Positions 15,146 through 22,290 of a stretch of DNA of 37,067 nt are shown in pieces (position 1 is the stretch's first letter; each line of letters opens with the position of its first letter). Both the position numbers and the translations under genes were made by a program. The DNA is from Lewinellaceae bacterium (GTDB lineage: Bacteria > Bacteroidota > Bacteroidia > Chitinophagales > Saprospiraceae). Location of the stretch: the NCBI GenBank assembly GCA_020636045.1, contig JACJYP010000019.1, positions 1 to 37,067 of the forward strand, in the 5' to 3' direction. Under the pieces are notes generated by a model. It made no database searches, was not told the origin of the DNA, and saw only the letters and a list, made by a program, of their open reading frames with translations.

Positions 15146-15502
15146 ACTATTCTTCAACAAAAAAATGTCAATAATTGGCAAATTTTGATGTTTCAACATC
15201 TATTCGTGTTTTAAGTAAATGATTTTCAAATCATTATGTTATTTTTATCGATTCTACAATAGATTCAACTTTCAAAAAAAATTGAAAAGTTTACACAACG
15301 TTTACTTTTCACAGGCGCTGCCCCGTCTTTTATCTGTGAATATAACACCTGAAAAGTTTTTTCAATGGATTTCCGGCAAAATCTGGCACTCCAACGATCT
15401 GTCGGGTTGCCTCGCCGGGTCGTTTTTAACGAAAACCGGGCGCTGCACAGCAAAATTATCCATACAATCGTAAAACGACGTCCTGCGCATGACCGCTGCC
15501 GG
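15146..15502. other. AT-rich intergenic region between divergent sigma and gatA genes
   Basis: No credible gene. It is visibly AT-richer than its surroundings. It holds an 8-bp perfect palindrome AATGATTT/AAATCATT (15218-15235, 2-bp spacer), and TTCAACA occurs at 15153-15159 and 15192-15198, with its reverse complement TGTTGAA at 15130-15136. These could be binding sites for regulators of the flanking promoters. Confidence 0.55.
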
Positions 15503-15510
15503 TATCTTTG
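15503..15510 (+). promoter_or_regulatory. -7 promoter element of gatA
   Basis: TATCTTTG matches TAnnTTTG fully and ends 8 bp before the ATG at 15519, predicting a leader of only a few bases. Confidence 0.65.
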
Positions 15511-15518
15511 CCGCTTCT

Positions 15519-16943
15519 ATGCAGAAATTCCGTTCGCTTTCTTCCATCCAGGCTGCTCTCCGCGTCGGTACGGTCAATTGCCGCTCACTGGTAGAACACT
15601 ACCTGCAGCAAACAGAACAGTACAGCCACCTGAACGCCTATGTAGAAGTATGGGCCGAAGAGGCGCTGGACAGGGCCGACAGGCTGGATGCAAAATTCAG
15701 GGAACACCCCGGAGCGATGGGCCCCCTTTTCGGCGCCGTATTGTCGCTGAAAGACAACATCTGCTACGCAGGTCACGAGGTTACGGCAGCATCCAAAATA
15801 CTCGAAGGTTTTGTTTCGATCTATTCCGCTACCGCCGTCGAACGGGTATTGGCCGCCGACGCCATCCTGATCGGCCGCAGCAACTGCGACCAGTTCGGCA
15901 TGGGCTCTTCCAATGAAAATTCGGTGTACGGCCCCGTACGCAACGCGCTCGACCCCGAACGCGTGCCGGGCGGCTCTTCCGGCGGTGGCGCCGTATCGGT
16001 ACAAACCGACACCTGCCTGCTTGCATTGGGCAGCGACACCGGCGGCTCCGTGCGCCAGCCTGCGGCGTTTTGCGGCATCTGGGGCTTCAAACCTACCTAC
16101 GGACGCATTTCCCGCCACGGACTGATCGCCTACGGCTCTTCGTTCGATCAGATCGGCATGATGGGCCACAACCCGGCCGATATGGCGGCCTTGCTCAGGG
16201 TAATGGAAGGCCCCGACGGGTTCGATAGCACCGCCGCACTTACCCAACCCCCGGCAGGCACTATCCCCCACCCTGCTTCGATCGCCTGTTTCAGCGAAAC
16301 CATTGGCCACCGTGGGCTTGAAGCGGGGATCCGAGATGTCACCCTCGACTTCATGGAGCGGCTGCGCGCCGCCGGCCATACGGTGGACGAGATCCCTTTC
16401 GATCCCGGCGGCGGCGATCTGCTCGATTATGTGATCCCGGCCTACTACGTGCTCAGCACGGCAGAAGCGAGTTCCAACCTGGCCCGCTACGACGGCATTC
16501 GCTACGGATACCGCAGCCCGCGCGCCCGCAATCTCGAGGAGACCTATCTTTTCAGCCGCACGGAAGGCTTCAGCGAAGAAGTGAAGCGACGTATCCTGCT
16601 CGGCACCTTCGTGCTCAGCAGCGGATACTACGACGCCTACTACAACAAGGCCCAACAGGTGCGGGCCATCCTGCGGCGGCGTATGCTGGAGGTGTTCAAT
16701 TCCTACGACCTCATCCTGATGCCCGCGTCGCCGACGGCGCCCTGGCGCTTCGGCGAAAAATCGGACGATCCGGTTGCCATGTACCTTTCCGACATCTACA
16801 CGGTGCTGGCCAACCTGGCAGGCATTCCGGCATTGGCCATTCCAGCCGGAAATCACCCGGAAAACGGCCTGCCCGTAGGCGTGCAACTGATGGCTGCGCC
16901 GGGCATGGATGAGAATTTACTGGCATTTGGCGGCGGTTTGTAA
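15519..16943 (+). CDS. gatA: Glutamyl/aspartyl-tRNA amidotransferase subunit A
   Basis: A 474-residue amidase-signature enzyme that releases ammonia from glutamine for tRNA-dependent Gln/Asn synthesis in the cytoplasm, working with GatB and GatC (not in the window). The Ser-Ser-Lys triad is visible: Lys78 (LSLKDNI), Ser153/154 in GGSSGGG and Ser177 (GSDTGGSVRQP). The GatA-typical blocks GRSNCDQFGMGSSNEN and GFKPTYGRISRHGLIAYGSS distinguish it from other amidases. The ATG at 15519 is chosen over 15489 because the promoter -7 element lies between them. Length is normal. The final residues LLAFGGGL are short of the usual helical tail but the frame closes cleanly. Confidence 0.93.
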   Translation: MQKFRSLSSIQAALRVGTVNCRSLVEHYLQQTEQYSHLNAYVEVWAEEALDRADRLDAKFREHPGAMGPLFGAVLSLKDNICYAGHEVTAASKILEGFVSIYSATAVERVLAADAILIGRSNCDQFGMGSSNENSVYGPVRNALDPERVPGGSSGGGAVSVQTDTCLLALGSDTGGSVRQPAAFCGIWGFKPTYGRISRHGLIAYGSSFDQIGMMGHNPADMAALLRVMEGPDGFDSTAALTQPPAGTIPHPASIACFSETIGHRGLEAGIRDVTLDFMERLRAAGHTVDEIPFDPGGGDLLDYVIPAYYVLSTAEASSNLARYDGIRYGYRSPRARNLEETYLFSRTEGFSEEVKRRILLGTFVLSSGYYDAYYNKAQQVRAILRRRMLEVFNSYDLILMPASPTAPWRFGEKSDDPVAMYLSDIYTVLANLAGIPALAIPAGNHPENGLPVGVQLMAAPGMDENLLAFGGGL

Positions 16944-16946
16944 AAT

Positions 16947-16970
16947 GGTTTTTCGCAAAAACCGTTTTTT
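16947..16970 (+). terminator. Terminator after gatA, 5 bp before the next ATG
   Basis: GGTTTTT (16947-16953), loop CGC, AAAAACC (16957-16963), then G and six T (16965-16970). The next start codon is at 16976. It should end gatA transcription or attenuate the downstream gene. Confidence 0.75.
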
Positions 16971-16975
16971 GACCC

Positions 16976-18001
16976 ATGAAAAGTTTTTTACTACCCGCTT
17001 CGCTTTTAATACCCCTCTGCCTTTCCGGCCAACTGGAACAGATCCTGCAGGACCCCGAGGTCAACTGGGCCGCCGAGATCGAGATCACCCTGCCCGCCGA
17101 CCCGCTGGCCAATTCCAACGACGAAGATCGCTCCGCGGCCATGGCCGTGCTGAAACTCAACGAATCCGATCAGAGCCTTGACCGGTACATCAGCCATTCG
17201 CTGAATGCAAAACTCTGGGACATCGCCGAGAACGGCGACTGGGAAGCGTACAGCAACGCCGATCTCACCCGCCCGCTCGACATCGATGAGTTGATGAACA
17301 TCGTCAGCGGCCCCGATTCGATTGTGACGGTAGACCCCGACACCTACGAAGAAAAGGTGCAACTCTCCTGGAATACGCACCCGGGTCCTCACGACGCGCG
17401 TTATGTGAAGGTGCGGCAACTACTCACCTACAACGACGAAGAGGCCCTGTTCTCGATCCGTACCCTGGCCATCGCACCCTTTACGGGCAACGAGGAGCCG
17501 CGTTTCTGGCTTAAGGTACCGGAAGAAAGCCCCGTCGATCCCGACAGCATGTTCATGCGCCCCGATTTCACCTGGGCGGTCCGCTACATCACCAATGTTT
17601 CCAGCCCGCAGGTCAGCGATTTTCAGGTGCTGAAAGACGAGACCGGGCCGATCATGGACCGCTTTTTCGATCGCATCATGGGCGATACGCTGGTCGATAT
17701 TTATGAAACTGCCACCGACGACGAGCCCCTTGCCGGCATCAGAAGGCAATGCGTATTTTCCTGCACCGACTCGGTCAGCACTTTCGACCCGGAAACCTAC
17801 CTCGAACACGTCGAGATCTTTTACACGGAATTGCTGCCCGACCAGATCGTCGACCTGCAACTGATCGAGGAAATATACTGGCAGGATGAAGACGGCTTGC
17901 TTTACACGCGCCTGGTGGCCGTGGCGCCGCGCTACAAGTCGTACTACCAGGAAGGGCAGTGGTTTCCACGCGTCGGCTTTTACCGCCGTTGCGATGAATA
18001 G
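16976..18001 (+). CDS. GldN-like protein with two tandem GldN-type modules
   Basis: A 341-residue exported protein (signal peptide to about residue 18). Residues about 75-185 read like GldN/PorN, a periplasmic part of the gliding motor and type IX secretion system: LNAKLWDIAENGDWEAYSN, VDPDTYEEKVQ, RQLLTYNDEEALFSIRTLAI, EEPRFWLKVPE. A second, similar module covers about 225-340: MDRFFDRIMGDTLVDIYETA, DPETYLEHVE, EEIYWQDEDGLLYTRLVAVA. Classical GldN has one such module and sits with gldKLM, absent here. The family call rests on the pattern ETYEE...IKE.W.FD....RILGIAP and is moderate. It precedes a PorE-like gene by 56 bp, so a shared envelope role is likely. Confidence 0.6.
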   Translation: MKSFLLPASLLIPLCLSGQLEQILQDPEVNWAAEIEITLPADPLANSNDEDRSAAMAVLKLNESDQSLDRYISHSLNAKLWDIAENGDWEAYSNADLTRPLDIDELMNIVSGPDSIVTVDPDTYEEKVQLSWNTHPGPHDARYVKVRQLLTYNDEEALFSIRTLAIAPFTGNEEPRFWLKVPEESPVDPDSMFMRPDFTWAVRYITNVSSPQVSDFQVLKDETGPIMDRFFDRIMGDTLVDIYETATDDEPLAGIRRQCVFSCTDSVSTFDPETYLEHVEIFYTELLPDQIVDLQLIEEIYWQDEDGLLYTRLVAVAPRYKSYYQEGQWFPRVGFYRRCDE

Positions 18002-18057
18002 CAACTTCCCTGTGAAAAAAGCGTTATTTTAACGTCCATTTTTGAAAAAACCGGTCT

Positions 18058-20010
18058 ATGCATCGCTTACTCTTCTGGTGTATCGCTTTTCTGGCCTGGG
18101 GAGCGTCTGCCACTGCCCAATCCTATACCACTTCAAAAACCACCAACGAAAAGGCGCTGTCGGCGTTCAACGAAGGCCGGCAGGAGGCGCGCAGGGGCCG
18201 GGAAGCCGCCGTCGTGCTGGGCTATTTTGAAAAGGCGCTCAAGGAAGATCCAGCCTTCATTGACGCCAGGATCGCGCTGGCCGACACCTATGTGGAAATG
18301 CGCGACTTCTTCAAAGCGGAACGGCTGTATGAAGAAGTGCTCGCCCTCGACAGCACCTACGCCCCGGTGGTATTCTATTTTCTGGCGGATGCCGAATGGG
18401 AAATAGATAAATATGAAGAATGCGCTCAACACGCCAGGCGATACCTCGACGGCAACCCGGGCAATGAGGATTACAAACGCCGGGCTCAAATATATTATTC
18501 CCACGGGCTGTTTCGAGCGGACGCGCTCAAACACCCCGTGCCTTTCGACCCCAAACCGGTGGGCAACGGCATCAACACGGAAAAGGACGAATACTTTCCA
18601 TGCCTGACCGCCGATGGAGAGACGATGATCTTCACCCGCAATACCCTTCCGCCCAATATGTTCGGCCAGCGGGCCGAAGATTTTTTCCTCAGCCGCCGGG
18701 TAAACGGCGAATGGCAGACCGCCGAGCCGCTCGAAGAGGTGAATACCACCCTCAACGAAGGCGCGGAATCGATCAGTCCCGACGGCTCCTGGCTGGTATT
18801 TACGGCCTGCAACCGCCAAAACGACGGCTCGCAGGGAGAATGCGACCTCTACTGGTCGCAACTCAAGGGCAACGGCTGGACGGAGCCGCGCCCTTTCAGC
18901 AGGGCCATCAATTCGCCGCGCTGGGACGCACAGCCGACGATCGGCGCTGACAACAAGACCCTGATCTTTACCAGCAACCGGCCGGGCACCTACGGCTCGC
19001 TCGACCTCTGGGAAACGGTCAGGCAATCGGGCGGCCGCTGGACGCCGCCGCAAAACCTGGGCCCCGGCATCAACAGCGAAGGCGACGAACACATGCCTTT
19101 TCTTCATCCCGACGGGCAGACCCTCTATTTTTCCTCCAACACCCTGCCGGGCATGGGCGGCAACGATATTTTCTACGCCCGGCGGCAGCCCGACGGTAGC
19201 TGGGGGGCGCCGCAAAACATCGGCTACCCGATCAATACAAAAGGAGAAGAAGGTATGCTGGTGGTGAGCCTCGACGGCACAACGGCCTACTACGCGACGA
19301 ATCGCGAAGGCGGGCAGGGAGGGCTCGATATCTACCAGTTCGAATTGCCCGTAGCCGCACGGCCCCGGCCCGTCACCTATGCGCGTGCGCTGGTAAAAGA
19401 TGCCGCCACCGGCTATCCGCTGGCAGCGCGGGTGGAATTCGTCGACCTGAAAACCGGGGAGTCCTATGTGACGGCCTTCACACGCGACGACGGCAGTTTT
19501 CTGGTGTGTCTGCCCGCGGGAAAAGACTACGCCCTGAACGTGGAAAAAGACAACTACCTGTTCTTCTCCGAAAACTTCAATCTGGTGGAAACGGCTACTT
19601 TCGACAAGCCTTTTGTGCTGAACATCGAGCTGCAACCCATCGCCGGAGAGGCCGACGCCGCCCCGCCCGCCGCAAAGCCCGTCGTGCTCCGCAATGTCTT
19701 CTTCGAGACCGGTTCTGCGGCGCTGCGCCCGGAGTCGACCAACGAACTCGACCGCCTGCTCAGGCTGCTCAACAGCAGTCCGGCGCTGCGCATCCAGATC
19801 AACGGCCATACGGATAATGTAGGTGACGATGCCTCCAACCAGCAACTTTCCGAAGCGCGCGCGAAAGCCGTGTACAACTACCTGATAGAAAAAGGCATCT
19901 CGCCCGAGCGCCTGAAGTTCGCCGGTTTCGGAGAAACGCAGCCCGTGGAAAGCAACGACACCCCCGAGGGGCGCAGCCGCAACCGGCGGACGGAGTTTGT
20001 GGTGTGGTAA
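18058..20010 (+). CDS. PorE-like OmpA-family protein (TPR, beta-propeller, CRD, OmpA domain)
   Basis: A 650-residue periplasmic/outer-membrane protein. A signal peptide ends about residue 20 (ATAQ). TPR helices follow at about 30-150 (AVVLGYFEKALKEDPAFIDA; ADAEWEIDKYEECAQHARRY). A PD40/WD40-type propeller spans about 165-430 with repeated SPDG/LHPDGQTLYFSSN blades. A carboxypeptidase-regulatory domain is at about 442-530. The OmpA C-terminal peptidoglycan-binding domain is at about 548-650 (INGHTDNVGDDASNQQLSEA, RSRNRRTEFVVW). This order is that of PorE, which links the T9SS to peptidoglycan. Similar four-domain proteins also occur in several copies per genome with unclear roles, so T9SS function here is likely but not certain. 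It converges on the Abi gene with 6 bp between. Confidence 0.8.
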   Translation: MHRLLFWCIAFLAWGASATAQSYTTSKTTNEKALSAFNEGRQEARRGREAAVVLGYFEKALKEDPAFIDARIALADTYVEMRDFFKAERLYEEVLALDSTYAPVVFYFLADAEWEIDKYEECAQHARRYLDGNPGNEDYKRRAQIYYSHGLFRADALKHPVPFDPKPVGNGINTEKDEYFPCLTADGETMIFTRNTLPPNMFGQRAEDFFLSRRVNGEWQTAEPLEEVNTTLNEGAESISPDGSWLVFTACNRQNDGSQGECDLYWSQLKGNGWTEPRPFSRAINSPRWDAQPTIGADNKTLIFTSNRPGTYGSLDLWETVRQSGGRWTPPQNLGPGINSEGDEHMPFLHPDGQTLYFSSNTLPGMGGNDIFYARRQPDGSWGAPQNIGYPINTKGEEGMLVVSLDGTTAYYATNREGGQGGLDIYQFELPVAARPRPVTYARALVKDAATGYPLAARVEFVDLKTGESYVTAFTRDDGSFLVCLPAGKDYALNVEKDNYLFFSENFNLVETATFDKPFVLNIELQPIAGEADAAPPAAKPVVLRNVFFETGSAALRPESTNELDRLLRLLNSSPALRIQINGHTDNVGDDASNQQLSEARAKAVYNYLIEKGISPERLKFAGFGETQPVESNDTPEGRSRNRRTEFVVW

Positions 20011-20016
20011 GTATTT

Positions 20017-20910
20017 TTATTTCCAGAACGGCTCGGTGTCCCAGTCTGGCGGAAAACCCATACTCACTAAATCAGTATTCGCATACTCTTGTAACAGACC
20101 TTTCAAGCGAATATGAAAAGTATGACTCGGCGACACTGTATTTAGCAGGTATTGAATGCAGCATAATGTTGCATATATCCGATCTGGAAAAATTATTGCA
20201 TGACGAACCCAAGTAAATGATGGATTTTTGGGTAATTTCGGAATTTGGGTAAGAGTGCGATTCCAGAGACGACTATGGTGAGCACAAATATTTCGCACAT
20301 GGTTGAGGGTATGCATCCAGCTTTCCAGAACAAATATGTTTAAGCCAAAATGTGCTGCGATAGTTTTCTTTTCCGGTGAAATACGCAGGTTCTCAAATAA
20401 TTTTGACAGTGTGCCAAATGGAAGTATTTCAAGCACCATCCATGCCGGAGGTCGTTTAGGATGAGAGTATTTCGATTTGTAATGTTTAATAAAAACTTCT
20501 GTAGAACGCTTTGCTTCCTTGTCAGCTGTTTTCAAATCTTTAATAAAATTCTGACGATTGCGATATAATGCTCCTCTTTGATAGAAGTGGCTGCCATGTA
20601 CCAACGAACAGTGATATATGATTTGGGTGCGCAGGGCTATCTCAATGCGTTCAATAGCATCAAACACTAAAATGCGCAACTTCCGGTCAAATCGATATAC
20701 GTTTAATACATCGTCGAACGTCACTCCGGGGTGAAACGGGTGACTAGAATCTGTATTGTCTTGAAAGGGGTAGGTATATGCTCGTAGGCGATAGTAACTT
20801 ATGTGCGATAGATATGACTCTGCTTTTACAAAATCGTCTATCAACAATCCCCGGCTTTGGAGTAAGCGGATTTGTTCGGGGATTTGAAGCGCAGGTTTGG
20901 AGTATCTCAT
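20017..20910 (-). CDS. Abi (Abi_2/AbiD-AbiF-like) HEPN-type abortive infection protein
   Basis: A 297-residue protein of the Abi_2 family, phage-defence proteins that stop infected cells. Family blocks: YSKPALQIPEQIRLLQSRGL at the N terminus, YLSHISYYRLRAYTYPFQ (33-50), VYRFDRKLRILVFDAIERIE, and near the C terminus VRNICAHHSRLWNR. R206-N-I-C-A-H211 is an R-X4-H motif of HEPN ribonucleases; R94 to H100 (RTQIIYH) could be a second R-X5-H. RNase activity is inferred. The gene is AT-richer than its neighbours (for example 38% GC in 20341-20400 against 55% in 19801-19860), which suggests transfer. It has its own strong promoter and a terminator-like leader, and sits alone between porE-like and nadA genes. 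Confidence 0.9.
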   Translation of the reverse strand: MRYSKPALQIPEQIRLLQSRGLLIDDFVKAESYLSHISYYRLRAYTYPFQDNTDSSHPFHPGVTFDDVLNVYRFDRKLRILVFDAIERIEIALRTQIIYHCSLVHGSHFYQRGALYRNRQNFIKDLKTADKEAKRSTEVFIKHYKSKYSHPKRPPAWMVLEILPFGTLSKLFENLRISPEKKTIAAHFGLNIFVLESWMHTLNHVRNICAHHSRLWNRTLTQIPKLPKNPSFTWVRHAIIFPDRIYATLCCIQYLLNTVSPSHTFHIRLKGLLQEYANTDLVSMGFPPDWDTEPFWK

Positions 20911-20978
20911 GGAATAAAAAAAAATAACCCGCCCGGGTGCGCTGTTCTAATGGGAAGCGTGGCAGGTCTTATTAAATA
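20911..20978 (-). ncRNA. Abi leader RNA with terminator-like 3' end (candidate attenuator or small RNA)
   Basis: Transcription from the promoter at 21010-20979 should begin near 20972 and run about 60 nt to the abi ATG. The last part holds ACCC-GGGC-GGGT (20938-20927, minus strand) followed by TTA and nine T (20924-20916), then only 5 bases before ATG 20910. This looks like an intrinsic terminator placed directly before the coding region, so most transcripts may stop there. The stem is short (4 bp with a 4-nt loop), so strength is uncertain. Existence of a discrete RNA is inference. Confidence 0.4.
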
Positions 20979-21010
20979 CAAAGATAGCGGTCGGGCTTGA
21001 ATTAAGCAAA
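20979..21010 (-). promoter_or_regulatory. Strong promoter of the abi gene
   Basis: On the minus strand TTTG (21010-21007), 20-bp spacer and TATCTTTG (20986-20979) match the Bacteroidota consensus at every defined base. Confidence 0.85.
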
Positions 21011-21134
21011 CATCTGAATACGTTTTAATTCGGACAGAAGCACACAGAGCACAAGAGAATGTCAGAGGGATATCGTTTATCAAATCCATCTTCCTAAAAT
21101 ATCACGCACCCCTTCGCATAAAACCCAAACCATT

Positions 21135-21142
21135 TACCTTTG
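21135..21142 (+). promoter_or_regulatory. -7 promoter element of nadA
   Basis: TACCTTTG matches TAnnTTTG fully, 36 bp before the ATG at 21179. The -33 position has no clear TTTG. Confidence 0.65.
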
Positions 21143-21178
21143 TTTCAAACATATGGTAATCGAAAAACAGCACGAATT

Positions 21179-22207
21179 ATGACGACCGCAAATCTCGCTT
21201 CAGCAGAAAAAAACCTCGACCGGCTCGGCTACCTTGACCTGGAAGTAGACCCCGAACTCGATCTGGTAGCCGGGATCGAACGACTGAAAAAAGAAAAGAA
21301 CGCTATCATCCTGGCGCATTATTACCAGGAATCGGAAATACAGGATGTCGCCGATTACATAGGCGATTCGCTCGGCCTTTCACAAAAAGCCGCCGCCACG
21401 GATGCCGATATCATCGTGTTTGCCGGCGTGCATTTTATGGCCGAAACGGCAAAAATGCTCAGCCCCGGCAAAAAGGTGCTGCTGCCCGACCTGAAGGCCG
21501 GTTGTTCGCTGGCCGATTCCTGTCCGCCGCATATTTTCAAAAAATTCAGGGAGAAATACCCCGACCACCTCGTGGTCAGTTATATCAACTGCACGGCCGA
21601 ACTAAAAACGCTGACCGACATCTGCTGCACATCGACCAATGCCGTCGCTGTGATCGAAAGCATTCCCAAAGAACAGCCCATTATTTTTGCGCCCGACAAA
21701 AACCTGGGCGCCTACCTGATCAAAAAGACCGGCCGCGATATGGTGCTCTGGAACGGCGCCTGCATGGTGCACGAGATATTCAGCCACGAGCGCATCGTCA
21801 AACTGAAAAACCGGCACCCGAACGCCAAATTCATCGCCCACCCCGAATGCGAGGCCCATATCCTCGACATGGCCGACTTCATCGGCAGCACCACCGGTCT
21901 GCTGAATTTCACAATCAACGACAGCGCACAGGAGTTCATCGTCGCCACCGAGGCGGGCATCCTGCACCAGATGCAAAAGGCCAGCCCGGATAAAACCTTT
22001 ATCCCGGCGCCGCCGAACAACCACTGCGCCTGCAACGATTGCCCGCACATGAAGCGCAATACCATGGAAAAACTCTACCTCTGCATGAAATACGAGATGC
22101 CGGAGATCGTGCTGCCCGACTGGGTGATCGAGCAAGGCGTAAAATCGATCGACCGCATGCTGGATATCTCCGAAAAAGCAGGGCTCGGCCTGAAACCCGC
22201 TCCCTGA
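21179..22207 (+). CDS. nadA: Quinolinate synthase
   Basis: A 342-residue [4Fe-4S] enzyme that condenses iminoaspartate with dihydroxyacetone phosphate to quinolinate in NAD synthesis. Family blocks: AIILAHYYQ, DSLGLSQKAA, FAGVHFMAETAKMLSP. Expected cluster ligands are Cys109 (KAGCSLADSC), Cys195 (NGACMVHE) and the last Cys of CACNDC (Cys288). The ATG at 21179 is chosen because a longer TTG frame from 21140 would start inside the -7 promoter element (21135-21142). No other NAD genes are beside it. A terminator that also carries a promoter follows. Confidence 0.95.
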   Translation: MTTANLASAEKNLDRLGYLDLEVDPELDLVAGIERLKKEKNAIILAHYYQESEIQDVADYIGDSLGLSQKAAATDADIIVFAGVHFMAETAKMLSPGKKVLLPDLKAGCSLADSCPPHIFKKFREKYPDHLVVSYINCTAELKTLTDICCTSTNAVAVIESIPKEQPIIFAPDKNLGAYLIKKTGRDMVLWNGACMVHEIFSHERIVKLKNRHPNAKFIAHPECEAHILDMADFIGSTTGLLNFTINDSAQEFIVATEAGILHQMQKASPDKTFIPAPPNNHCACNDCPHMKRNTMEKLYLCMKYEMPEIVLPDWVIEQGVKSIDRMLDISEKAGLGLKPAP

Positions 22208-22227
22208 GCGCTAAAGTTTTCAGCAGC

Positions 22228-22285
22228 GTTGGTCCGAATGCCCAAAAGCGTTTACCTTTCCCGGAAATTCGGACCAACCTTTTTT
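22228..22285 (+). terminator. nadA terminator with long loop, 5 bp before the next ATG
   Basis: GTTGGTCCGAAT (22228-22239) and ATTCGGACCAAC (22267-22278) form a perfect 12-bp stem with a 27-nt loop, followed by six T (22280-22285). The next start codon is at 22291. Confidence 0.75.
22229..22260 (+). promoter_or_regulatory. Promoter nested in the nadA terminator
   Basis: TTG (22229-22231) in the left arm, 21-bp spacer, TACCTTTC (22253-22260) in the loop: 7 of 8 -7 positions fit if n is free. The start would fall at about the right arm, giving the DUF1080 gene a leader of about 24 nt. Confidence 0.45.
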
Positions 22286-22290
22286 CAAAT

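Noticed and set aside
15585..16886. 433-residue open frame antisense to gatA
   Set aside because: Shadow of gatA, no domain recognised in the translation.
16900..16943. Frameshift at the 3' end of gatA
   Set aside because: The last residues are unusual, but length is normal, all catalytic residues are present and a terminator follows at once.
18133..19845. 570-residue open frame antisense to the porE-like gene
   Set aside because: GC-rich antisense shadow; the plus strand has clear TPR, propeller and OmpA motifs.
20907..21089. 60-residue open frame on the minus strand just upstream of the abi gene
   Set aside because: It runs across the strong abi promoter and the T-run, overlaps the abi start, and its translation looks random. 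It is not likely to be an antitoxin protein.
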